Source: Bacillota bacterium | Lineage (GTDB): Bacteria > Bacillota > Thermincolia > Thermincolales > UBA2595 | Reading direction: 5' to 3' | Length of the DNA: 34,958 nucleotides | Assembly (NCBI GenBank): GCA_021847735.1 | Contig: JAJZQD010000017.1 | Span: 1-34,958 of the forward strand | Shown: positions 22,760 through 29,916 of the stretch, piece by piece | Layout of the letters: each line of letters starts with the position of its first letter | Numbering within the stretch: the stretch's first letter is position 1 | Notes under the pieces: generated by a model | Database searches by the model: none | What the model was told of the DNA's origin: nothing | Seen by the model: the letters and a program-made list of their open reading frames with translations, nothing else | Translations under genes and position numbers: made by a program

Positions 22760-24286
22760 ATGTTCGGAGTCTCGTTTCGGTGGATAAAAATCTATTCGTC
22801 GGTAATCGTAATCTCCCTCATTAGTAAGATAACAGGGTTTTTTCGCGATGCCGTGATTACGGCAAGGTTTGGCGCCACCCTTGTCACCGATGCGTATGTT
22901 GTGGCTTTACTTATTCCGGAAGTCCTGTTCAATATATTCGGTAATTCCCTCACAGCAAATTTTGCCCCCATTTATTACGAGACAGAACGCCTTAAGAAAC
23001 ACAGGCGTTTTGTCTCAACGCTTTTTTCCCTGTACCTCCTCCTGGCCGGGTTAATTTTCGTCTTCGGGTTCCGGAATACCAAACTCCTTATCACTATATT
23101 CTCATCGGGGTTTGATGGCCAGGCCTTTGACACTACTGCCTTTTTACTGAAAATATTTATGGCCAATGTATTTTTCATCACTGTCACCTATATCTGCCTG
23201 GCGTTCCTGCAAGCCCACAACCAATTCCTCGTTCCGTCAACTATCGGGATATTTTACAACCTCGCTATCATTGCCAGTATGTGTTACAAAGGGGCCGGCC
23301 CGGTCCTGCACATCTTAATCATCGGCACCCTCGCGGGCTACATAACCCAGTTTGCGGTCCAGATGCCCCAGGCAATTTCCCGGGGCCTGCCCATGCCGAC
23401 ATGGCGTATGCGTCTTACCCCGGAAATTAAAAAATACCTGGTTTTAAGCCTTCCGGTAGCAGTTCTGGCTGTCCTGGGGCAGTTGAATATTGCCATGGAC
23501 AACTATTTTGCCTCCCGTTTAAATGAGGGCAGCATCACCACCCTCAACCTTGGCTACCGGGTTCTCATGGGCATCTATTCATTATTTATCACAAACACCA
23601 TGATGATTGTCTATCCGGCCCTTAGCAAGAGCATTGTCCAAAAAGACAGTCACCACACTAAAGCCATCATTCAGAAAACCACCAACCTCCTGATTATCCT
23701 GCTGCTGCCCCTGGCCCTGTATCTGTTCTGCAATGCCGGGCCTTTGATAGACCTGATGTTCAAAAGAGGTGCCTTCACTGCCAGGCAAAGCGCTTTAACC
23801 GCCACGGTTTTTCAGGGGTATATCGTAGGCCTGGTGTTTTTCGCCTTCCGGGACCTCCTCCTCAGGTACTTCTTTGCTGAACACAATGCCGTAATACCCA
23901 TGGTAAACGGACTGCTTAACAGCACCCTGAATTTTATTTACCTTGTCGTCATGGTGCCATGTATGGGATTGCCCGGAGTTTCCTCAGCCACGGCCCTCAG
24001 TGCTGTCTCATCGTGCTCTATCCTTTATCTCTGGGCCAGAAAAAAAGCGCCGGCTTTCCGGCAGCTTGAGTTTACCCGCTTGGGCCTGAAGATACTTTGG
24101 GCTTCAGGCCTTTCCGTTTTGGCAATGAATTTGACCAAACCGTTAATCAGTGGGTTTTCACCGGGTGAAACGGTTTTTTGCCAGTTGTTCCGGCTGGGGG
24201 CTGGGTTTGTAGTTTTTTCTGCCTTTTACGGGTTAGTATTTTTGATTATGTTTCGTAAAAAGATTTTTGGTTTTTTAACCAGGTAA
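22760..24286 (+). CDS. murJ: MurJ-family lipid II flippase
   Basis: The 508-residue protein has 13-14 hydrophobic helices and the MurJ/MviN signature ISLISKITGFFRDAVITARF followed by GATLVTDAYVVALLIPE, plus NSLTANFAPIYYE and the FRDLLLRYFFAEH region. MurJ moves lipid II across the membrane for peptidoglycan synthesis. ATG 22760 follows GGAGAGTCAAG. The next gene encodes a VanW-family protein on the same strand 75 bp later, which suggests an envelope theme. Many spore formers have several MurJ paralogues, so this may not be the housekeeping copy. Confidence 0.88.
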   Translation: MFGVSFRWIKIYSSVIVISLISKITGFFRDAVITARFGATLVTDAYVVALLIPEVLFNIFGNSLTANFAPIYYETERLKKHRRFVSTLFSLYLLLAGLIFVFGFRNTKLLITIFSSGFDGQAFDTTAFLLKIFMANVFFITVTYICLAFLQAHNQFLVPSTIGIFYNLAIIASMCYKGAGPVLHILIIGTLAGYITQFAVQMPQAISRGLPMPTWRMRLTPEIKKYLVLSLPVAVLAVLGQLNIAMDNYFASRLNEGSITTLNLGYRVLMGIYSLFITNTMMIVYPALSKSIVQKDSHHTKAIIQKTTNLLIILLLPLALYLFCNAGPLIDLMFKRGAFTARQSALTATVFQGYIVGLVFFAFRDLLLRYFFAEHNAVIPMVNGLLNSTLNFIYLVVMVPCMGLPGVSSATALSAVSSCSILYLWARKKAPAFRQLEFTRLGLKILWASGLSVLAMNLTKPLISGFSPGETVFCQLFRLGAGFVVFSAFYGLVFLIMFRKKIFGFLTR

Positions 24287-24360
24287 ACTCGTTTTACTAA
24301 TAATCGACTCTCCTTTAGGGAAAAAATATTTGTAGAAATACTATCCGGGGAGAGGCTAAT

Positions 24361-25248
24361 TTGAAAAAGTATTTGTTTAAAAAGTGGTCTGTTTTGTTAA
24401 TCTGTGGGCTGGCCGCAGCCGTCCTGGCGGGGGCATGGCTGACAAGCCCTTCGTCCTGTAGTGCCGCAAACCTTAACGGTACCGGGGACAACCAAAGCGT
24501 TATACCGTGGGAAAGATCACCGGAATTTCAGCAAGCCGCAAGTATTGCAGGGACCCATATCAGAATGGCTTCCTTTGTGGCAACCCTGAAGGACCCTCTG
24601 CCTGGTGAATTGTTTAATGTGGGCCATGCGGCAAATACCCTTTCCGGCACGGTGGTGCGCCCAGGTGAAATTTTTTCCCAAAACAGGACCCTTGGCCCTT
24701 ATACCCTGGCCAAAGGGTACAAAAAAGGCCCCACCTACTCAGGCAACATGGTGATTACCACCATCGGCGGGGGAGTCTGCAAAATCGCCTCTGTTATGTA
24801 TAACGTAGTACGGCTCAGTAATTTGCAGGTAGTTGAAAGACACAACCACTCACTGACCGTGCCGTATGTGCCACCGGGGCAGGACGCCACCGTATACTTC
24901 GGGTGTCGTGACTTCAAGTTTATGAATACCACTGCCGGGCCGGTCATGTTATGGGCCCGGACATACGGGAACACACTATATATGGCCCTATACGGCCAGC
25001 AGCTGCCACCAAAGGTGACTTGGCACCACAAAACCCTGAAAAACATAAAAACCCTGACTATTTACCAGTTCAATCCCAACCTTCCTCCCGGAACGGAAAG
25101 AATTTCAGCGTCGGGTCAGGACGGGATAGTGGTCAAATCGTGGCTAACTGTCAGGTATCATAACGGCAAAGAGATAACGAGGGACCTGGGGAAAGATTAT
25201 TACGCCCCAAGTCCCAGGGTAATTGAGAGAGGACCCCGCAAACGGTAG
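24361..25248 (+). CDS. VanW-family exported protein
   Basis: The 295-residue protein begins with a signal sequence or anchor (WSVLLICGLAAAVLAGAWLT), followed by a VanW domain: NVGHAANTLSGTVVRPGEIF, TIGGGVCKIASVMYNVV and HNHSLTVPYVPPGQDATVYF. The C-terminal 70 residues are basic. VanW was named from vancomycin resistance clusters, but the domain is common in Firmicutes and its activity is not established; no other van gene is near. The start is TTG 24361 behind CCGGGGAGAGGCTAAT. It converges with topB 31 bp later. Confidence 0.88.
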   Translation: MKKYLFKKWSVLLICGLAAAVLAGAWLTSPSSCSAANLNGTGDNQSVIPWERSPEFQQAASIAGTHIRMASFVATLKDPLPGELFNVGHAANTLSGTVVRPGEIFSQNRTLGPYTLAKGYKKGPTYSGNMVITTIGGGVCKIASVMYNVVRLSNLQVVERHNHSLTVPYVPPGQDATVYFGCRDFKFMNTTAGPVMLWARTYGNTLYMALYGQQLPPKVTWHHKTLKNIKTLTIYQFNPNLPPGTERISASGQDGIVVKSWLTVRYHNGKEITRDLGKDYYAPSPRVIERGPRKR

Positions 25249-25279
25249 CTTTATTTAAGCCCGCGCCTTTAGCGGTCCG

Positions 25280-27460
25280 CTATTCCTTGTTATTCAGGGC
25301 CGCCTTTAAGAGGTCCCCCAGGTTTGTGCCGATTGATTTTTTATCAGAGTAGGTGTCAATCAATTTCTTGTTAACCCTTCCCCCGTCACGGGCAGTCTGG
25401 AGGTCTTCCTTGAACTGGGCCAGTTTTTCCGTGAACCCGCAGTTGCTGCAGCGTACTACTGTACCGGTCTGTTTTTCCAGAATGGCCATCTTCTTTTTGC
25501 ACTGGGGGCATCTGAACCAGGAAAGCTGCTGTTCTCCCGCTTCCCTGTGCCCGCACTCCCTGTCAGGGCAAACAAGCATCTTACCCTTTTTGCCTTTTAC
25601 TGCCAACAGATACTGCCCGCAGTCAGGGCATTTCACCCTGGAAATGTTGTCAGCCTTAAACTTAGTTTCACTTGTTGCCACACCTTTGACCAAGTCTACG
25701 GTGTACTGGCGGATTCCGGCCATAAACTTCCCTTTGTTGCCCGTTCCCCGCGCTATGTCGGACAAAACTTGCTCCCACTTAGCAGTCAGTTCCGGAGACC
25801 TTAATTCCGGACTAACAAGGCCGATTAACTGATTACCCTTGGAAGTAGGGACAAGCTCCTTGCCCCGCCGTTCAACATAATCAGTGTTAATCAGTTTTTC
25901 AATTATCTCCGCCCTGGTGGCGGGTGTCCCCAAACCGCCCTTCTTAACGGCTTCCCTCAGTTCCTCGCTATCAATAAACTTGCCGGGGCTTTCCATAGCT
26001 GTAAGTAACGATGCCTCATTATACCGGGCCGGGGGTTTGGTTTGATGTTTATGCACCTTACAGTCCTTGGCCTGTTTTACATCGCCTTTTTTCTGGGCTT
26101 GCAGGACCTGCTCCGGTAAGGAGTTGTCCTTCTCCTCTTCACCTGTATCCGGACTTTTTCCGTAAACGGTTTTCCATCCTAAATCCCCGATTACCTTTCC
26201 CCGGGAGTAGAAACTCTCCCCTGCTGCGGTGGTAACGAGGGTAATGCGCTGGTAGGCCAGGGGTGGATATAATGCGGCAATAAACCGCCTGACAATCAGG
26301 TCGTATATCTTTCTCTCGTCAGCGTCCAAAACGTTGAGCATCACAGCCTGGTCGGTGGGAATAATAGCATGGTGGTCAGTGACCCTGCTGTTGTCAACGA
26401 GCCTTTTGGTGACCTTAAGGGTTTTGCCCAGCAGGGGTTTGACGAGGGTGGAATACTCTCCGATTGCAATGGATTTTAGTCTCCCCGGTAAAGTCGGGAC
26501 GATGTCAGTAGTAATAAACCGGGAATCCGTACGGGGGTATGTAACCAGCTTGTGTCTTTCGTACAGGAGCTGAAGAGTTGAGAGAGTTTTTTGGGCAGAA
26601 AACCCGTATCTTTTGTTGGCGTCACGCTGTAGCTCAGTCAGGTCATAAGCCAGGGGCGGGAGTTCCGTTTTATTTTCTACCTTTAAGTCACTTATCTTTC
26701 CCTGGGCTCCCCTGACTTTAGCGGCCAGGGCTTCGGCCCTTGCCTGGTCAAAGAGCCTGCCCTGATGGGAAGAATCCTGCCAGTCCCCGAAGTATTCCCC
26801 AAAGTCCGCCCTTACTGTCCAGTAGTCTTTGGGCACAAATTTTCTGATTTCCTCTTCCCGCCGGACAATCATGGCTAACGTGGGGGTTTGCACCCTGCCG
26901 GCATTAAGCTGGGCATTATACTTAGTTGTCAGGGCCCTGGTCACATTAAGGCCAATAAGCCAGTCGGCTTCCGCCCTGCAAACAGCTGAGTCATATAGGT
27001 TGTTATATGATGTCCCGGGCCTGAGATTGGCAAAACCCTCTTTAATGGCAGCATCGGTCTGGGATGATATCCAAAGCCGCTTGAAAGGCTTTTTCCACCT
27101 GACTTCTTCCATAATCCACCTGGCCACAAGCTCTCCCTCGCGCCCGGCGTCAGTGGCAATAACCAGTTCGCCTATATCCGCCCGTTTCATAAGGTTCCTG
27201 ACAGCATTAAACTGGTGCCCGGTTTGTTTGATTACCTTTAGTTTCATCTGTCCGGGGAGCATAGGCAGGTCTTCCAGGCGCCATGTCTTGTATTTATTGT
27301 CGTAGTCCTCCGGTTCGGCAAGGGTCACCAGGTGCCCGAGGGCCCAGGTAACCACATATTTGGGGCCTTCTATATATCCCTTGCCTTTTGTATGACATCC
27401 CAGCACCCGGGCTATCTCCCTGGCCACGCTGGGCTTTTCTGCAAGTACAATGCTTTTCAT
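25280..27460 (-). CDS. topB: DNA topoisomerase III
   Basis: The 726-residue type IA topoisomerase has a TOPRIM domain (MKSIVLAEKPSVAREIARVL, ATDAGREGELVARW). The catalytic core carries RALTTKYNAQLNAGRVQTPT and the active-site Tyr in LVTYPRTDSRFI. The region LGTPATRAEIIEKL follows, with a C-terminal tail of two zinc ribbons (CPDCGQYLL...CPDRECGHRE; CPQCKKKM...CSNCGF). This matches TopB, which decatenates replication intermediates. ATG 27460 follows GGAGGGTGAATGA. An extended -10 (TGATATAAT, 27493-27501) lies upstream, and the outer end of hairpin repeat copy 4 reaches into its -35 region. Confidence 0.95.
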   Translation of the reverse strand: MKSIVLAEKPSVAREIARVLGCHTKGKGYIEGPKYVVTWALGHLVTLAEPEDYDNKYKTWRLEDLPMLPGQMKLKVIKQTGHQFNAVRNLMKRADIGELVIATDAGREGELVARWIMEEVRWKKPFKRLWISSQTDAAIKEGFANLRPGTSYNNLYDSAVCRAEADWLIGLNVTRALTTKYNAQLNAGRVQTPTLAMIVRREEEIRKFVPKDYWTVRADFGEYFGDWQDSSHQGRLFDQARAEALAAKVRGAQGKISDLKVENKTELPPLAYDLTELQRDANKRYGFSAQKTLSTLQLLYERHKLVTYPRTDSRFITTDIVPTLPGRLKSIAIGEYSTLVKPLLGKTLKVTKRLVDNSRVTDHHAIIPTDQAVMLNVLDADERKIYDLIVRRFIAALYPPLAYQRITLVTTAAGESFYSRGKVIGDLGWKTVYGKSPDTGEEEKDNSLPEQVLQAQKKGDVKQAKDCKVHKHQTKPPARYNEASLLTAMESPGKFIDSEELREAVKKGGLGTPATRAEIIEKLINTDYVERRGKELVPTSKGNQLIGLVSPELRSPELTAKWEQVLSDIARGTGNKGKFMAGIRQYTVDLVKGVATSETKFKADNISRVKCPDCGQYLLAVKGKKGKMLVCPDRECGHREAGEQQLSWFRCPQCKKKMAILEKQTGTVVRCSNCGFTEKLAQFKEDLQTARDGGRVNKKLIDTYSDKKSIGTNLGDLLKAALNNKE

Positions 27461-27516
27461 TCATTCACCCTCCGTTGAAAGTATCATAAAATATTATATC
27501 ACAGTCCGGCATCGAA

Positions 27517-27690
27517 AGTAGCCCCTTTGCTTCAGGGAAAAAGCAGGAAGAGGCAGGTATATTCCTCCGAGCGGCAACAACGTCCGCCGTTAAACCACCC
27601 CGCTGCGCGGGGAGTTTGACGGCGGACGTCAGACCGCTCTCCGGAACACACCTGCCTCTTCCCTCTTTTACCAAACCGAAAGGGGCTACT
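27517..27690. mobile_element. MITE-like element with outer inverted repeats carrying hairpin copy 4
   Basis: AGTAGCCCCTTT (27517-27528) and AAAGGGGCTACT (27679-27690) are perfect 12-bp inverted repeats enclosing the long hairpin. Copy 1 keeps only the right-hand end. No open frame of its own is convincing and no clear target duplication is seen. It supplies the sequence just upstream of the topB promoter. Confidence 0.65.
27546..27662 (+). repeat. Long hairpin repeat, copy 4
   Basis: This 117-bp copy starts GGAAGAGGCAGGTATATTCC and ends GGAACACACCTGCCTCTTCC. Inward stems are GAGCGG/CCGCTC, then the unpaired CAACAAC and GTCAG, the 9-bp helix GTCCGCCGT/ACGGCGGAC, and the apical CCCCGC-TGC-GCGGGG. 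It is the most stable copy and is in the same orientation as copy 1. Confidence 0.85.
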
Positions 27691-27694
27691 AAAT

Positions 27695-27904
27695 TCATTT
27701 CTCTGGTGGGGCTTCCGGGGTTGCGTGCAGGACCTCTTCAACAATTTCTTCCTTCATATTTTCGGTCAGCTGCACCCCTGAGGGTATATTATAGTCCGCC
27801 ACGTTGGTTTTTCCGGTATACCTGTCTGATTCATTACGTCTTTTTGATTCAATATCACTTAGGGGTCCGGTATCTCTTTTTTTCCCTGGGTCCTTTTCTG
27901 TCAA
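27695..27904 (-). CDS. Small hydrophilic hypothetical protein, 69 aa
   Basis: ATG 27904 follows AGGAGGGG 9 nt upstream. The product MTEKDPGKKRDTGPLSDIES and following is highly charged, with no cysteine and no membrane segment, ending HATPEAPPEK. I do not recognise a family. It is the last of three small genes on this strand with similar spacing (41 and 17 bp), which probably form one transcript ending near hairpin copy 4. Confidence 0.65.
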   Translation of the reverse strand: MTEKDPGKKRDTGPLSDIESKRRNESDRYTGKTNVADYNIPSGVQLTENMKEEIVEEVLHATPEAPPEK

Positions 27905-27945
27905 GCTATCCCCTCCTAAATGCTAACGTACCATTGAAGCCTTAT

Positions 27946-28179
27946 CTACTCGCTGTTTATTGGGGCAGCGATATCACTGTTTAGGCCCCCGACCGGAATA
28001 TCCATCACATCGGCGGGGGATTTTTCCCTGGCATCTTTAGCGATAGCCTCATCCAATGCCTTCCCCCGGCTGTCACCGGCACCCTGCAGTATATCAGCGG
28101 CTCCGGTGATTCCAGGGATGCTGGTTTCATTTTTTTGGCTTCCTTTGGGTTTTGTGGTAGCAGGTGCTTTACGGATCAT
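27946..28179 (-). CDS. Small hypothetical protein, 77 aa
   Basis: The product MIRKAPATTKPKGSQKNETS, then IPGITGAADILQGAGDSRGK and so on, is Gly-, Ala- and Lys-rich and looks partly disordered. ATG 28179 follows GGGAGTGATTTGT; a GTG three codons earlier lies on the ribosome site. No family is recognised. It sits between the two other small genes of the group. Confidence 0.6.
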   Translation of the reverse strand: MIRKAPATTKPKGSQKNETSIPGITGAADILQGAGDSRGKALDEAIAKDAREKSPADVMDIPVGGLNSDIAAPINSE

Positions 28180-28196
28180 ACAAATCACTCCCTAAC

Positions 28197-28499
28197 TTAC
28201 TTTTCGTCCTTCACTTCACCCATTGCTTCCTTAAACGCCTTTTGGAAATGGCCCATAAATCTTTTGATTTTCTCTTGCCCATGGCCATGCATACTATGGT
28301 GCCCGTACATAAAACCAGGCCAATGTTTGTGCCCCGTATGCCACCCGGCGGCCTTTGCCTTCTCCTGGTAATTGAGGTAGGCCTGGATTGCTTCCAGTTT
28401 CGGCCGTAATGCATCTTTGTCTCCTCTGATATAAACCTTGAAGCCGTCTTCAACCTCTTCCAGCGAAAAATTGAAACCACCGCACTCGTATCCGTCCAT
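28197..28499 (-). CDS. Small His-rich hypothetical protein, 100 aa
   Basis: The first 45 residues (MDGYECGGFNFSLEEVEDGF, KVYIRGDKDALRPKLEAIQA) look like a small folded domain. A His-rich segment follows (WHTGHKHWPG, FMYGHHSMHGHG), then an amphipathic helix (QEKIKRFMGHFQKAFKEAMG). Eight histidines within about 20 residues suggest transition-metal binding. ATG 28499 follows GGGAGGAAACTA. It is the first gene of the three-gene group; metal handling is an inference from composition only. Confidence 0.7.
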   Translation of the reverse strand: MDGYECGGFNFSLEEVEDGFKVYIRGDKDALRPKLEAIQAYLNYQEKAKAAGWHTGHKHWPGFMYGHHSMHGHGQEKIKRFMGHFQKAFKEAMGEVKDEK

Positions 28500-28679
28500 G
28501 TAGTTTCCTCCCTCTTTTTGTTTTTAAAAAAAATGCGCTGGTTTTATCGTTACCCGTTTAGCCAAAAACATTCCCTCTGTCATAAGCGAAAAGGTTAAAA
28601 CTTACAAAAGGGTTTTCTTAAATTCAGCCGAAAGAACTATGACAAACAAGACAATCTGTCGAATACAGGGGTGCTAAAT

Positions 28680-29651
28680 ATGAAGAAGTTCTTTATACCA
28701 CTGGTTATCCTGGTTTTGTTGGGCCTGGCTGCCGCGAAGGGACTGCACCTTACCCGGTTCTGGACGGTACAGCCCCATGAATCCGTTTCTAGCGCTTCCG
28801 ACGCACCTAAAGATTCCAGCAAGGATTCCGCGAAAGTAATTGTTAAGGATACCGCCAAAGAAGCCACCCAGCCTGCTGTCAGCTCCTCACCCATCCCGAA
28901 CCCGGTCAGCGTAGACAAAATAGTCCCCAACGACCTGCCCCCGGAAAAACAGGACAGGACAGTTTACAGTTGGTGGTTTAAACGCAGCAGTGGAAACTTA
29001 CCGCCCGAATTTGACCAAGATATCGTAAAAATGGTCAGGGGAAAGGCATTGTACCTGGGGAACACATCAGAGAAAATGGTTTACCTGACCTTTGACGAAG
29101 GGTATGAAAACAGTTACACGCCGCAAATACTTGATACCCTGAAAACCAACGGTATCCCGGCCGCCTTCTTTGTCACCGCCGATTATGTTTACAAACAGCC
29201 TGAACTGGTCAAAAAGATAGCGGCCGATGGATACATCGTGGGAAACCATACATCTACTCACCCCAGCCTGCCCAAGCTTGCTGACAGTGAAATAAGGAAA
29301 GAAATAGTCACTACCCACGAAAAGGTCCGCGAGTTGACCGGTATAGATATGAAATTCATGAGACCTCCCATGGGAGAGTATAATTCCCGGGTGTTGAATG
29401 AAATCAACGAATTGGGCTATAAAACGGTATTTTGGAGCTTAGCCTACCGGGATTGGGAAGTAGACAAACAGCCCGGGCGGGAAGCCGCTTTAAGCGCCGT
29501 CATGGATAACCTCCACCCCGGAGCCGTCATCCTTTTACATGCTGTTTCCCAGTCAAATACCGAAGCCCTTGACGATATTATCAAGGGCATCAAAGCCAAA
29601 GGCTATTCCTTTGCTGCCCTGAACCAGCTGAAGCAAGATCAACAAACATAA
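28680..29651 (+). CDS. PdaA-type polysaccharide deacetylase
   Basis: The 323-residue protein has an N-terminal anchor or signal (FFIPLVILVLLGLAAAKG), a Ser/Lys/Asp-rich linker, and a NodB-type deacetylase domain. Conserved pieces are YSWWFKRSSGNLPP, YLTFDEGYENSYTPQIL (catalytic Asp), GNHTSTHPSLP (two metal His), FMRPPMGEYNSRVL and GAVILLHAVS. This pattern fits PdaA, which removes N-acetyl from muramic acid for muramic-delta-lactam formation in the spore cortex; related clostridial paralogues may have other substrates. ATG 28680 is placed 6 nt after AGGGGTG. A terminator lies 160 bp after the stop. Confidence 0.88.
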   Translation: MKKFFIPLVILVLLGLAAAKGLHLTRFWTVQPHESVSSASDAPKDSSKDSAKVIVKDTAKEATQPAVSSSPIPNPVSVDKIVPNDLPPEKQDRTVYSWWFKRSSGNLPPEFDQDIVKMVRGKALYLGNTSEKMVYLTFDEGYENSYTPQILDTLKTNGIPAAFFVTADYVYKQPELVKKIAADGYIVGNHTSTHPSLPKLADSEIRKEIVTTHEKVRELTGIDMKFMRPPMGEYNSRVLNEINELGYKTVFWSLAYRDWEVDKQPGREAALSAVMDNLHPGAVILLHAVSQSNTEALDDIIKGIKAKGYSFAALNQLKQDQQT

Positions 29652-29668
29652 TTGTACCACAGTTAAAT

Positions 29669-29706
29669 TTAGCCACGGATACATGCAGATAAACACGAAT
29701 GAAGAC
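29669..29706 (+). repeat. Fragment of a widespread CCACGGAT...AACACGAAT-type dispersed motif
   Basis: AGCCACGGATACATGCAGAT followed by AAACACGAATGAAG closely resembles the CCACAGATGAACACAGATAA repeat text seen between genes in many bacterial genomes. It is one copy only here and its origin is unclear. The remaining gap 29707-29812 holds nothing recognisable. Confidence 0.4.
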
Positions 29707-29812
29707 AGAAATATAACACCTTTTGTGATTGTTGGCGGTTTGACCCCCCTTTTTTGGTCACTGTTATTTCAGAGAATATATGTGTATAAAAGGAGTAATA
29801 ATGCAAGAAAAA

Positions 29813-29850
29813 GGGGGTGTCCCATAAGTAACTAGGGCACCTCTTTTTTT
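29813..29850 (+). terminator. Intrinsic terminator, similar to the MITE left end
   Basis: GGTGTCC (29816-29822) pairs with GGGCACC-type bases (29835-29841) including one G-T pair, with seven Ts after it. The sequence GGGGGTGTCCCATAAG is close to the 8407 MITE left end GGGGGTGTCTCAAAAG. It probably ends pdaA transcription and may descend from a transposon end. Confidence 0.75.
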
Positions 29851-29916
29851 GTCCATGAAGGCCAGGAATCGGCATCCTCACGATTTTTCCCCGCCTTTTA
29901 GATTTTAATTTGCACT

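Noticed and set aside
24361-25248. A glycopeptide-resistance gene cluster, suggested by the VanW match
   Set aside because: No vanA, vanH, vanX, vanY or vanRS gene is nearby. VanW domains are widespread in Firmicutes without any link to resistance.
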